A model generated the notes under the pieces. It was given only the letters and a program-made list of their open reading frames with translations. It searched no databases and was not told where the DNA came from. A stretch of DNA of 64,000 nucleotides, taken from Streptomyces sedi (GTDB taxonomy: Bacteria > Actinomycetota > Actinomycetes > Streptomycetales > Streptomycetaceae). Where the stretch lies: contig NZ_VDGT01000002.1 in NCBI RefSeq assembly GCF_006335015.1, positions 372,001-436,000 of the forward strand, in the 5' to 3' direction. Below are positions 1 to 8,448 of the stretch, piece after piece. Position 1 is the first letter of the stretch. The number at the start of each line of letters is the position of its first letter. A program made the position numbers and the translations under genes.

Positions 1-1
1 G

Positions 2-1816
2 GCCGGACAGACGCCGAACGTCGACAAGTTGATGCCCGTCATCGACTGGGAGTCGACCGAGGACTTCGGCCTTGAGGACTACTTCGTCTCCCAGGTCATC
101 GGCAACATCGACATCCCCGAGGACGGCGACTACGCGTTCCGCCTGATCAGCGACGACGGCTCCCGGCTGACGGTCGACGACCAGCTGGTCATCGACCACG
201 ACGGCCTGCACTCGGCGGAACCCAAGGACGGCAGCGTCCAGCTGACCGCCGGCTACCACTCCCTGCGCGTCGACTACTTCGACGCCTCCGCCGAGCAGCG
301 GCTCACCCTCCAGTGGCGCCCGCCGGGCGCCGAGGAGTTCGTCACCGTGCCCAACGACGTGCTCTCCACCGACGCCGACGTCGTCCGCGTCACCGCGCCC
401 GGCCAGAAGGAGTGCGAGGGCGGCGCCGACTCCCCGGGCGACGGGCTGCCGTTGGACTCCGTCCACCCCTCCTACGACCTGACCGACCTGCGCCCCGAGG
501 GCTTCGAGCCGCAGGTCTCCGCCATGGACTGGCTCCCCGACGACCGGCTGGCCATCGCCACCTGGGGCGGCACCGACAACGTGGCCGGCGAGGTCTACCT
601 GCTGGACAACGTCACGGGCGCCACCAGCCCCGAGGACGTCACCTACACCCGCGTCGCCGAGGGACTCAACGAGCCCATGGGGATCAAGTGGGTCGACGAC
701 TCCCTCTACGTCTCGGAGAAGCACCAGCTGACCAGGCTGGTCGACGAGGACGGCGACGAGGTCGCCGACACCCACGAGACGGTCGCCGAGTGGCCCTACG
801 GCGGCAACTTCCACGAGTTCGCCTTCGGGATGCTCTACGAGGACGGCCACTTCTACCTCAACCTGTCGGTCGCCATCGACCTCGGCGGCGCCACCACCGA
901 CCCGCAGCCCGCGCCCGACCGGGGCACCACCATCAGCGTCGACAAGGACACCGGCGAGGTCGACTACCTCGCCGGCGGGCTGCGCACCCCGCACGGCATC
1001 GGCTGGGGTCCCGAGGGCGAGATCCTGGTCACCGACAACCAGGGCGGCTGGCTGCCCTCCTCGAAGCTGCTCCACATCGAGCAGGACGCGTTCTTCAACC
1101 ACTACATGAACCCGCCGGGCCCGTTCGACGACAACCCCGTCACCAAGCCGGTCCTCTGGCTGCCGCAGAACGAGATCGGCAACTCGCCCAGCACCCCGGT
1201 CACCCTTACCGAGGGGCCGTTCGCCGGGCAGGTGCTGATCGCCGACGTCACCTACGGCGGCCTCCAGCGAGCCTCCCTGGAGAAGGTCGACGGCGCCTAC
1301 CAGGGCGCGCTCTTCCGCCACACCCAGGGCCTTGAGGCCGGCGTCACCCGGGTCAGCGTCGGCCCCGACGGCGCGCTCTACACCGGCGGCCTCGGCGCCG
1401 GCGGGAACTGGGGCCAGGAGGGCAAACTCGACCACGGGCTCCAGAAGTTGACGCCGAACGGCACCAGCACGTTCGACATCCACGACATGCGCGCCACGCC
1501 CGACGGGTTCACGCTCAGCTACACCGAGCCGCTCTCCCAGGAGACCGCCGACGCGCTCGCCGACTCCTACCGGGTCGACCAGTGGCGCTACGAGCCCACG
1601 GCCGACTACGGCGGGCCCAAGATCGACGAGGAGACCCTCCGCGTCACCTCCGCCACCCTCTCCGAGGACGGCACCGAGGTGACCCTGACCATCGACGGCC
1701 TCAAGCCCGACCGGGTCGTCCACGTGCAGTCCCCGCGCCCCTTCAGCTCCGCCGACGGCGAGACGCTGTGGAGCACCGAGGCCTGGTACACGCTCAACGC
1801 CGTCCCGCAGGGCTGA
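2..1816 (+). CDS. PA14 / beta-propeller secreted protein, 5' end outside window
   Basis: The reading frame is open to the left edge, so the true N-terminus, probably with a signal peptide, is missing. The visible start encodes a PA14 domain (about the first 110 residues, with a DDGSRLTVDD core), a carbohydrate-binding or adhesion fold. It is followed by a six-bladed propeller region of the glucose/sorbosone dehydrogenase type, with repeated blade-like motifs such as RTPHGIGWGPEGEILVTDN. A beta-rich tail follows from about residue 480. Inference: an extracellular or membrane-anchored sugar-binding oxidoreductase-like protein. No haem-binding CXXCH motif is visible in this part. Which substrate is bound cannot be said. 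The gene ends in front of a strong hairpin at 1859-1899. Confidence 0.75.
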   Translation, partial: AGQTPNVDKLMPVIDWESTEDFGLEDYFVSQVIGNIDIPEDGDYAFRLISDDGSRLTVDDQLVIDHDGLHSAEPKDGSVQLTAGYHSLRVDYFDASAEQRLTLQWRPPGAEEFVTVPNDVLSTDADVVRVTAPGQKECEGGADSPGDGLPLDSVHPSYDLTDLRPEGFEPQVSAMDWLPDDRLAIATWGGTDNVAGEVYLLDNVTGATSPEDVTYTRVAEGLNEPMGIKWVDDSLYVSEKHQLTRLVDEDGDEVADTHETVAEWPYGGNFHEFAFGMLYEDGHFYLNLSVAIDLGGATTDPQPAPDRGTTISVDKDTGEVDYLAGGLRTPHGIGWGPEGEILVTDNQGGWLPSSKLLHIEQDAFFNHYMNPPGPFDDNPVTKPVLWLPQNEIGNSPSTPVTLTEGPFAGQVLIADVTYGGLQRASLEKVDGAYQGALFRHTQGLEAGVTRVSVGPDGALYTGGLGAGGNWGQEGKLDHGLQKLTPNGTSTFDIHDMRATPDGFTLSYTEPLSQETADALADSYRVDQWRYEPTADYGGPKIDEETLRVTSATLSEDGTEVTLTIDGLKPDRVVHVQSPRPFSSADGETLWSTEAWYTLNAVPQG

Positions 1817-1858
1817 GCCCCCGCGGAACCCGCCCGAGCCGGGCGCGGAACCCGGCGC

Positions 1859-1899
1859 GGCCCCGGCCGCCGTCCACGACGACGGCGGCGGCCGGGGCC
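1859..1899. terminator. GC-rich hairpin between convergent genes
   Basis: Left arm 1859-1874 pairs with right arm 1881-1899, apart from a 3-base bulge, across a 6-base loop. It sits between the stop of the PA14 gene and the stop of the DUF4287 gene, so it probably ends transcription from both sides. There is no long T-run, as is usual for Streptomyces terminators. Confidence 0.6.
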
Positions 1900-1906
1900 T
1901 TTCGGC

Positions 1907-2116
1907 TCAGCGGCGGTCCTCGGCCAGGGTGTGGGCGACCAGCGCGTTGGCGTGGCCGTGCCCCAGCCCGTGCTCCGTCTTCAGCCAGGCCACCAGCTCG
2001 CCGTGCCGGGTGAGTGGCGAGGCACGGATCAGCTCCTGCCACTCGGCCACCGGGCGGCCGTAGGTCCGCTCGATGCTCGGAAAGTAACTGGCGGGCCCCT
2101 TCACCGGGTTGGTCAT
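1907..2116 (-). CDS. DUF4287 small protein
   Basis: A 69-aa protein beginning MTNPVKGPASYF, with the conserved DUF4287 pattern: SIERTYGRP, a central LTRHGELVAWLK helix and GHGHANALVAHTL near the end. The length is normal for stand-alone members of this widespread actinobacterial family, whose biochemical role is unknown. Members are soluble helical proteins with no catalytic motif. It is convergent with the PA14 gene and divergent from the PAS-PP2C gene, so it is probably its own transcription unit. Family assignment is from memory of the motif pattern. Confidence 0.8.
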   Translation of the reverse strand: MTNPVKGPASYFPSIERTYGRPVAEWQELIRASPLTRHGELVAWLKTEHGLGHGHANALVAHTLAEDRR

Positions 2117-2328
2117 GGCGCTGCTCCTCGTCCGTCGGGCGGTGACCGTTCACCCCCTACGACCCGCCGCCGGCGGGAAACCGAGCGGCCCGCCCCCTGT
2201 GATCCCGCCCACACCCGACCGCGCGGCCGTCCGTGTGACCTGCCGGCCACCGTGCCCCTGCCGCGCCCGCCGCCGCGGGCCCCGACCCTAGGGTGGCGGG
2301 ACACGAGCCGAGGTCTGAGGTGGTCCGG

Positions 2329-3567
2329 ATGACGGAGTCGGAAGTCGATTACGCCGCGGTCTACCGGGCGTACCCCGCGCCGGTCGCGCTGCTGCGCCCG
2401 GACCTGACCTATGTCGAGGTGAACGACGCCTACGCGCGCACCGCGGGGCGGAGCAGGGAGGAGCTGCTCGGCCGCTCCTTCGACGAGGTGTTCCCCGACG
2501 ACCCGGAGGACAGCGCCCCCAGTGGCACCCGCAACCTGCGGCTCTCCCTGAGGAGGGTGGCGGCCACCGGTAGAACCGACCCGATGGCCGTCCAGCGCTA
2601 CGACGTGCGCCCCGAGGAGGGGGCGGAGGGCTTCGCCGAACGCTACTGGAGCGTCGTCAACGCCCCCGTCCTGGACGAGCACGGGCGGGTGCGGCTGCTG
2701 CTCCACCGGGTGGAGGAGGTCACCGACCTGATCACCGGCGAACGGGCGCCGCGCGGCACGGCGGCCGGGGAACGGGGGCGCCGGATGGAGTCCGAGGTCC
2801 TCAACAGGGCCGGGGAGTTGCAGGCCAGCAACGACCGGCTCCGCGCGGCGCACGCCCAGGAGCAGGAGGTGGCGCTGAGCCTCCAGCGGTCCATGCTGCC
2901 GCCGCCCGACCCGCGGCTGAACCACGACTCGGCGGTGCGCTACCGGCCGGCGAGCGCCGCGATGAACGTCTGCGGCGACTGGTACGACATCATCCAGCTG
3001 AGCCAGGAGCAGATCACCCTCGCCGTCGGCGACGTGGTCGGTCACGGGCTGGAGGCGGCGGGCGTCATGGGCCAGCTGCGCAGCGCGCTCAGCGCGGTCG
3101 CCCGCGTCTCGGAGAGCCCCTCCCGGGCGTTGGACGTGCTCGACCTCTACGCCCGCTCGGTGCCGGGCGGCCAGTCCACCACCGTGGTCAAGCTCTTCGT
3201 GGACTGGGGCAGCCACACCCTCACCTACGCCAGCGCCGGCCACCCGCCGCCCGCGCTGGCCAGGGCCGACGGCCGCGTCGACTTCCTCGACCAGGCCGTC
3301 AACCCGCCGCTCGCCGCGCTCCCGACGCACGGGGAGGCCATCGAGGCGTCGACGTCCTTCCGGCCGGGTGACGTGCTGGTCATCTACACCGACGGCCTGG
3401 TGGAGCGGCGCGACGAGGACATCGACCGGGGTCTTGGCCGGCTGGCGGACGCGTTGCGGCGCCACCGCGACGAGAACGCCGAGGCGCTGGCCGACGCGCT
3501 GCTGGTCGACATGCTGCCGCCGAAGGGCACCGAGGACGACACCGCGCTGGTCATCCTGCGGCTCTGA
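2329..3567 (+). CDS. PAS-domain PP2C/SpoIIE phosphatase (RsbU-like)
   Basis: A 412-aa signalling protein. The N-terminal PAS sensor (about residues 8-125) begins YRAYPAPVALL and contains the typical NDAYARTAGRSREELLG helix. A charged coiled-coil linker (about 150-190) follows, then a SpoIIE-type PP2C phosphatase domain. The metal-binding aspartates are present in CGDWYD, VGDVVGHG, YTDGLVE and EDDTALV, so the enzyme should be active. Such proteins dephosphorylate anti-anti-sigma factors and release sigma factors in response to a ligand or redox signal sensed by PAS. No kinase or STAS partner gene is adjacent. ATG 2329 was chosen because a GAGG motif lies just upstream; an earlier in-frame GTG at 2293 lacks one. 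Confidence 0.88.
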   Translation: MTESEVDYAAVYRAYPAPVALLRPDLTYVEVNDAYARTAGRSREELLGRSFDEVFPDDPEDSAPSGTRNLRLSLRRVAATGRTDPMAVQRYDVRPEEGAEGFAERYWSVVNAPVLDEHGRVRLLLHRVEEVTDLITGERAPRGTAAGERGRRMESEVLNRAGELQASNDRLRAAHAQEQEVALSLQRSMLPPPDPRLNHDSAVRYRPASAAMNVCGDWYDIIQLSQEQITLAVGDVVGHGLEAAGVMGQLRSALSAVARVSESPSRALDVLDLYARSVPGGQSTTVVKLFVDWGSHTLTYASAGHPPPALARADGRVDFLDQAVNPPLAALPTHGEAIEASTSFRPGDVLVIYTDGLVERRDEDIDRGLGRLADALRRHRDENAEALADALLVDMLPPKGTEDDTALVILRL

Positions 3568-3667
3568 ACGGCCGGCGAGGTGACCGCCCCCGTGGCGAAC
3601 GGGGCGCCGTCCAGGCTCCGTTGGGGGTGCGCCGGCGCGCGGGGGCACGTGCGCGCGGCGCACGATC

Positions 3668-3694
3668 ATTGGTACAGACCGATTGGTACAGACC
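3668..3694 (+). promoter_or_regulatory. Paired 13-bp direct repeats of a chitinase promoter
   Basis: ATTGGTACAGACC occurs at 3668-3680 and again at 3682-3694, one base apart. Streptomyces chitinase promoters are known for paired 12-bp direct repeats of the TGGTCYAGACC type that mediate chitin induction and glucose repression. Each copy also resembles a DasR (dre) site. A TTGACG box at 3701-3706 lies immediately downstream, with a weak TTGAAT 17 bases later, so a bound regulator would overlap the promoter. Confidence 0.72.
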
Positions 3695-3788
3695 AACCCC
3701 TTGACGGCCTCTCGCGGGTCTTCTTGAATCACTTCAGGTTCCCCCGCGTGACCCCGCGCACAGCGCACCGTCCCGAGAGAGGATTGGC

Positions 3789-4553
3789 ATGAGCATGATC
3801 GACAGATGGCGGCGCGGCCTCCGCGCCGCAGGCTTTCTGGCCGTCGCCACGCTCCTGGCCGGACTGCTCAACGCGTTGCCCGCCTCGTCGGCCACCGCCA
3901 CCGACCCGGTCGGCGCCGAGGACGTCCGCCCGACGGCGTTCCCGGTCTCCGAGGCCCAGTTCAACGAGATGTTCCCGAACCGGAATCCCTTCTACACGTA
4001 CGAGGGCCTCACCGCGGCGCTCAGCTCCTACCCGGACTTCGCCAACGCCGGCGGCGAGACCATCGCCCGCCGGGAGGCCGCCGCCTTCCTCGCCAACGCC
4101 AGCCACGAGACCGGCGGACTGGTCCACATCGTGGAGCAGAACGAGGCCAACTACCCGCACTACTGCGACCCCAGCCAGTCCTACGGCTGCCCCGCCGGCC
4201 AGGACGCCTACTACGGCCGCGGCCCGATCCAGCTCAGCTGGAACTTCAACTACAAGGCCGCGGGCGACGCCCTCGGCATCGACCTGCTGAACAACCCCTG
4301 GCTGGTCCAGGAGGACGCGGCCGTCGCCTGGCGCACCGCCCTGTGGTACTGGAACACCCAGAGCGGCCCCGGCACGATGACCCCCCACGACGCCATCGTG
4401 AACGAGGTCGGCTTCGGGGAGACCATCCGCGCCATCAACGGCTCGATCGAGTGCGACGGCGGCAACCCCGGCCAGGTGCAGAGCCGGATCGACACCTTCA
4501 CGCGGTTCTCCGCGATCCTCGGCGTCGACCCCGGCGGCAACCTGTCCTGCTGA
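3789..4553 (+). CDS. Secreted GH19 chitinase, single catalytic domain
   Basis: A 254-aa endochitinase precursor that hydrolyses beta-1,4-linked N-acetylglucosamine polymers outside the cell. Residues 1-35 form a signal peptide: a positively charged MSMIDRWRRG start, a hydrophobic core and an AxA-like region near ASSATA. The rest is a GH19 domain from FPVSEAQFNEMF onward. The catalytic acid is Glu107 in SHETGG and the second acid is Glu116, nine residues apart as in bacterial GH19 enzymes; YYGRGPIQLSWNFNY is the substrate-binding signature. There is no chitin-binding domain, so it resembles the short ChiF/ChiG class. Start ATG follows an AGAGGA ribosome site. The upstream direct repeats suggest chitin-responsive control. 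Confidence 0.93.
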   Translation: MSMIDRWRRGLRAAGFLAVATLLAGLLNALPASSATATDPVGAEDVRPTAFPVSEAQFNEMFPNRNPFYTYEGLTAALSSYPDFANAGGETIARREAAAFLANASHETGGLVHIVEQNEANYPHYCDPSQSYGCPAGQDAYYGRGPIQLSWNFNYKAAGDALGIDLLNNPWLVQEDAAVAWRTALWYWNTQSGPGTMTPHDAIVNEVGFGETIRAINGSIECDGGNPGQVQSRIDTFTRFSAILGVDPGGNLSC

Positions 4554-4567
4554 CCGCTCCGCGCTCC

Positions 4568-4591
4568 GCCGCGCCCTCCCGCGGGCGCGGC
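4568..4591 (+). terminator. Hairpin after chitinase gene
   Basis: A 9-bp perfect stem (4568-4576 with 4583-4591) and 6-base loop begin 15 bases after the chitinase stop codon. Likely factor-independent terminator of the monocistronic chitinase transcript. Confidence 0.5.
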
Positions 4592-4812
4592 GCGGGTTCG
4601 CCGTCCGCCACCCCCTCAGGTGGCGGGCGGCGCCGCGCGGGCGGCGACGGCCCCGCCCCTTCCCCGTTCCCGGTGGGCGTTCGTTCCCGTGAGCGAGTCA
4701 CTCACCCTTCGGGGTGCAACCCGGCCGCTTGGCGCCCCAACTCCCGTGCCTGGCACCCACGATGGGGAACGTGAACGTCTCCCCTCGTGTCCCGGTCACG
4801 CCCGGCGCGGGC

Positions 4813-6510
4813 ATGAACGACCGCGCGCCGGCGCGTTCTCCGGCGCATCGCGCGGTTGCCGGGCGCCTGCTGGCCGCACTGCCCCCGTCCGTTCGCCGCG
4901 AGGTGACGGAGGCCGTCGACTGGGCGGGCCCCGTCGCGCTGCCGCTGGTCGACGAGCGCACCGTCCAGTCCGCCTGCGGCGTCGCCCATGTGCACGGCCG
5001 CGCGGCGGGCACGCCGGAACACCTCGCCGTCCCCTACACCGCCACGGTGGCCGGCGTCCTCACCGCGCTGGGCGTGCACGCCGCCCTGCTCGCCCGCCGG
5101 CGCGGCCTGGCGCTGCGCCGGGTCACCACCTCGGTCGCCCAGGGCGCGCTGCTCTCCCTCACCCAGTACCTGGCCGCCGCCACCGCCCCCGACGGCCCGG
5201 CCGACGACCCGGCCCCCGGCGTGGCCAGCCTGGTTTCGGCGGACGGCGTCGTGTGCGAGATCGAGACCCTCGACCCGGACGCCTGGCGGGAGTTCTGGCG
5301 GCGGCTCGGCGTGGAGCCCGCGCTCGCGGGGCGCGGCTGGGCGCCGTTCCAGCGCCGGTTCGCCACCGGGAGCTGCCCGTTGCCGCCGGAGCTGCGCCGG
5401 GCCGCCGCCGGCCATCCGCTGGCCGCCCTGGCCGACGCGGCGCTGGCCGGCGGCCTCAGCCTGGTCGCGCTCCCCGACGACCCCGACCCGGCCGGGCTGC
5501 CGGCGCCGCTGCGCTCCGCGTGCGCGCCGGGGCTCGCGGGGAGGCGACTGCCGCCCGCCGACGGGGCGTTGCCGCTCAGCGGGCTGCGCGTCGTCGAGGC
5601 CACCAACCGTGTGCAGGGCCCGCTCGCCGGCCATCTGCTGCGGCTGCTCGGCGCCCGCGTGCTGCGCGTCGAGCAGCCGGGCGGCGACCCGATGCGCGGA
5701 CTGCCACCGCTGGCCGGCGGCGTCTCGGCGCGGTTCGCCGCGCTCAACGCCGGCAAGTCCGTCGCCGAGATCGACCTGGCCACCGCGGCCGGCCGCCGGG
5801 CCGTCGTCGAACTCGCCGCCGAGGCCGACGTGTTCCTCCACAACTGGCCGCCCGGCCGCGCCGAGCGGCTCGGCCTCACCGCCGCCGACCTGTGGCGGGC
5901 GCGGCCCGGGCTGGTGCACGCCGCCGCCTCCGGCTTCGGCGACGCCTTCGGCCCGGCCGCGCCGCCCATCGGCACCGACTACCTCGCCCAGGCCCACGGC
6001 GGCCTCGCCGCCGCCCTGCGCCCCGCCGGCCGGCGGCCGACGCCCTCCCTGATGACCCTCACCGACGTGCTCGGCGGGGCGCTCTGCGCCCATGGCGCGG
6101 TCGCCGCGCTGCTGCGTCGCGCCGGCGCGGGAAGGGGCGTGCGCGTGGAGTCCTCACTACTGTCGGCCGCCGCGCTCGTGCCGCGCCCGCGCGTGAGGGC
6201 GCCCTGGACCCCGCTGGACCAGCCGTTGCGCACCGCCGACGGCTGGCTCGCGCTGCCCGCCGCCGCCGACCCCGTCCGGCTCGCCCGCGTCACCGGCGCG
6301 TCGAGGCAGGCGCCGGACGCGGTCGCGGAACGGCTCACCACCCGCGCCACGGGGGAGTGGTGCGCGGCGCTCGCCGACGCGGGTGTCGCCGCCGTCCCCG
6401 TCGTCACGGAGTTGGCGGCCCTGGCGCGCGACCCCGCGTTCCGCGCCGCCGTCGCCCCCGCACCGCCCGGCGGCCACGCCCGCCCCCGCACCCCCTGGAC
6501 CTTCTCGTGA
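4813..6510 (+). CDS. CaiB/BaiF family III CoA-transferase
   Basis: Transfers CoA between acyl-CoA esters and free carboxylic acids. The C-terminal two thirds hold the family III core: LSGLRVVEATNRVQGPLAGHLL, an LRVEQPGGDP nucleotide-binding turn, and the catalytic aspartate in IGTDYLAQAHGG (codon at 5977-5979). The N-terminal 200 residues are a family-related extension. The start is uncertain: ATG 4813 begins near where I expect family similarity to begin, but ATG 4762 and GTG 4714 are also in frame and none has a clear ribosome site. The 3' end overlaps the acyl-CoA ligase gene by a GTGA junction, so the two are translationally coupled. The pair resembles the CaiB/CaiC arrangement of carnitine metabolism, but the substrate is unknown. 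Confidence 0.82.
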   Translation: MNDRAPARSPAHRAVAGRLLAALPPSVRREVTEAVDWAGPVALPLVDERTVQSACGVAHVHGRAAGTPEHLAVPYTATVAGVLTALGVHAALLARRRGLALRRVTTSVAQGALLSLTQYLAAATAPDGPADDPAPGVASLVSADGVVCEIETLDPDAWREFWRRLGVEPALAGRGWAPFQRRFATGSCPLPPELRRAAAGHPLAALADAALAGGLSLVALPDDPDPAGLPAPLRSACAPGLAGRRLPPADGALPLSGLRVVEATNRVQGPLAGHLLRLLGARVLRVEQPGGDPMRGLPPLAGGVSARFAALNAGKSVAEIDLATAAGRRAVVELAAEADVFLHNWPPGRAERLGLTAADLWRARPGLVHAAASGFGDAFGPAAPPIGTDYLAQAHGGLAAALRPAGRRPTPSLMTLTDVLGGALCAHGAVAALLRRAGAGRGVRVESSLLSAAALVPRPRVRAPWTPLDQPLRTADGWLALPAAADPVRLARVTGASRQAPDAVAERLTTRATGEWCAALADAGVAAVPVVTELAALARDPAFRAAVAPAPPGGHARPRTPWTFS

Positions 6511-8159
6511 CCGCTCCCACCTCACCGGCGGCCCCCGCCGCGCCCGTCTGGACGAGCCGCGACGGCCTCGCCCTCCCCGACCTGGTGCCGCCGGCCGAGC
6601 GCCGTTGCTGGGTCGCCGGGGGGCTGTGCCCCGACCTCGACCTGGCGGCGCTCTTCCGCGGCCACGTTGCCGCCCACCCCGCCCGGCAGGCCGTCGTCGA
6701 GGCCGGCGACCCGCTGGGCGGCGGCTGGGACTACGCCACCCTGGACGCCGAAGTCCGCCGGATCGCCGCCCTGTTCACCGACGCCGGGCTCGGCGCCGGC
6801 GACGTGGTGGCGCTGCGGCTGCCCAACGGACGCGCCGCCGTCGCCGCCGAGTTGGCGGTCTACTCGATCGGCGCCGTCGCCCTGCCGTACCCACCGGGCG
6901 GCGGGCGCCGCGACACCCTCGCCCTGCTCGGCCGTGCGCGCGCCGCCGGCGCGGTGTTCGCCGAGCCCTCGGACCTCGCGCTCGCCGGCCGACTCCCCGC
7001 GCTGCGCGCCGTCTTCACGACCGACCAGGCACACGCCGGGCGCGCGGGGGGCGTGTGCTGGCTGGGTGCGCCGGCGCGCACGCGGTGGCGGCCGGGCGCT
7101 GTCGATCCGGCGGCGCCCGCACGGCTGATGGTCTCCTCCGGCTCGGAGGCCGAGCCGAAGATGGTCGCCTACGCCCACCACGCGATGGGAGGCGGCCGGG
7201 CCCGCTATCTGCGTGCACTCACCCCCGACCCCGGCCCCCGGCGCCACCTGGTCCTGGTGCCGCTCGGCTCCTCGTTCGGCTCCTGCGGCGTGCTCACCGT
7301 GGCGGCGCTCGGCGGAACGCTGCTCGTGCTGCCCGCGTTCGACCCCGCCGAGGCGCTGCGGGCGGCGAGCGCGCACCGCGCCACCCATCTCTTCGCCGTC
7401 CCGACGATGCTCCGCCGGATCGCGGAACGGCCCCCGGCGCCGGAGGAGGAACTGTCGCCGCTGGTGGCCGCCGTCTCCAGCGGCGCCGAACTCCCCGCGT
7501 CCACGGGGGAGTTGGCCAGACGCCGCCTCGGGAGGCCGGTGATCACCGTCTACGGCTCCTCGGACGGCGTCAACTGCCACACCCGCGCGACCCCCGAGAC
7601 GCCCGCCGGATTCGTCGGCGTCCCCGACCCGGCGGTGGTCGCCGTCCGGATCGTCGCCCCCGACGGTCGGGAAGTCCCGGCGGGGGAGCCGGGCGAGATC
7701 CAGGCCCGGGGCCCCATGACCCCGCTCTGCCACGTCGGCGACCGCGCGGGCGACGCCCGCCACCGCACCCCCGACGGCTGGGTCCGCACCGGCGACCTGG
7801 GCCGACTGGACGCGCGCGGAGGGCTGTTCCTCCTCGGCCGGCTGCGGAACGTCGTGATCAGGGGCGGCTACAACATCAGCCCCGCCGAGGTCGAACGCCA
7901 CGTCGCCGCCCACCCCGACATCGCCGAGGTCGCCTGCGTCCCGGTCCCCGACCCCGACCTCGGCGAACGCCTCTGCGCCTGCGTCCGCCCCGTCCCCGGC
8001 GCACGGGCGCCGACGCTGGCAGCGCTCCAGGCCTTCCTGTGCGGCGAACGGGGCCTGGAGAAACGCAAGCTCCCCGAACTGCTGCTGCCCGTCACGGAGA
8101 TGCCACACGGCCCGACCGGCAAGATCTGCCGCGGGACCCTGGCCGGGTGGGTCGGGTAG
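6507..8159 (+). CDS. AMP-forming acyl-CoA synthetase / ligase
   Basis: A 550-aa adenylate-forming enzyme that activates a carboxylic acid with ATP and loads it on CoA. Visible core motifs are SSGSEAEPKMV (A3 loop, with Glu-Ala replacing the usual Thr-Gly), VYGSSDG (A5), GWVRTGDLG (A7), LLGRLRNVVIRGGYNISPAEVE (A8, split here by function) and a C-terminal PTGKICR carrying the catalytic lysine (A10). The start is the GTG at 6507, overlapping the TGA of the CoA-transferase gene by four bases. Together they suggest a two-gene acid-activation pathway in which the ligase primes CoA esters and the transferase recycles CoA. The reading frame extends far upstream only because of high GC; that part overlaps the transferase and is not coding. 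Confidence 0.87.
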   Translation: MTAPTSPAAPAAPVWTSRDGLALPDLVPPAERRCWVAGGLCPDLDLAALFRGHVAAHPARQAVVEAGDPLGGGWDYATLDAEVRRIAALFTDAGLGAGDVVALRLPNGRAAVAAELAVYSIGAVALPYPPGGGRRDTLALLGRARAAGAVFAEPSDLALAGRLPALRAVFTTDQAHAGRAGGVCWLGAPARTRWRPGAVDPAAPARLMVSSGSEAEPKMVAYAHHAMGGGRARYLRALTPDPGPRRHLVLVPLGSSFGSCGVLTVAALGGTLLVLPAFDPAEALRAASAHRATHLFAVPTMLRRIAERPPAPEEELSPLVAAVSSGAELPASTGELARRRLGRPVITVYGSSDGVNCHTRATPETPAGFVGVPDPAVVAVRIVAPDGREVPAGEPGEIQARGPMTPLCHVGDRAGDARHRTPDGWVRTGDLGRLDARGGLFLLGRLRNVVIRGGYNISPAEVERHVAAHPDIAEVACVPVPDPDLGERLCACVRPVPGARAPTLAALQAFLCGERGLEKRKLPELLLPVTEMPHGPTGKICRGTLAGWVG

Positions 8160-8213
8160 CCGACTACCGGCCTTGCCGGCCTGGGCGGGTTGTCGTCCTC
8201 GCCCCGGTGGTGG

Positions 8214-8424
8214 GTTACTCGCGCAGTTCCCCGCGCCCCCGGTGTGGGTTGGCGTGGTCGTTCGGGTGCGGGTTCACGTTCGGCAGGTGACGGCCTGCTT
8301 GGGGGCGCGGGGAACTGCGCGAATGCTGTGTGGCGGGCCGCAGTCGACTATGCACGTGCGTGGCTTGGATGGGTTGTCGGCGTGAGCCCGGTGTGTGGTT
8401 GCTCGCGCAGTTCCCCGCGCCCCT
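8214..8424. repeat. Three copies of a GC-rich dispersed inverted repeat
   Basis: Copies lie at 8214-8240 (plus), 8301-8324 (inverted) and 8398-8424 (plus). The core is GCGCGGGGAACTGCGCG or its complement. The first two form an inverted repeat with arms of about 22 bp around 60 bases, so transcripts could fold into a long hairpin. Each plus copy is preceded by a similar GGGTTGTCG motif and a CCCGG block. The same units recur near 10955-11027. From memory, motifs of this kind are scattered through many Streptomyces intergenic regions. They sit between convergent genes here and could also act as a terminator. Confidence 0.75.
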
Positions 8425-8448
8425 GGTGGGGGTGGACGACGACGATCC

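Noticed and set aside
4620..6506. Open frame running unbroken into the acyl-CoA ligase gene
   Set aside because: The part before 6507 is Arg/Pro/Ala rich and overlaps the real CoA-transferase in another frame. The ligase starts at the GTG that overlaps the transferase stop.
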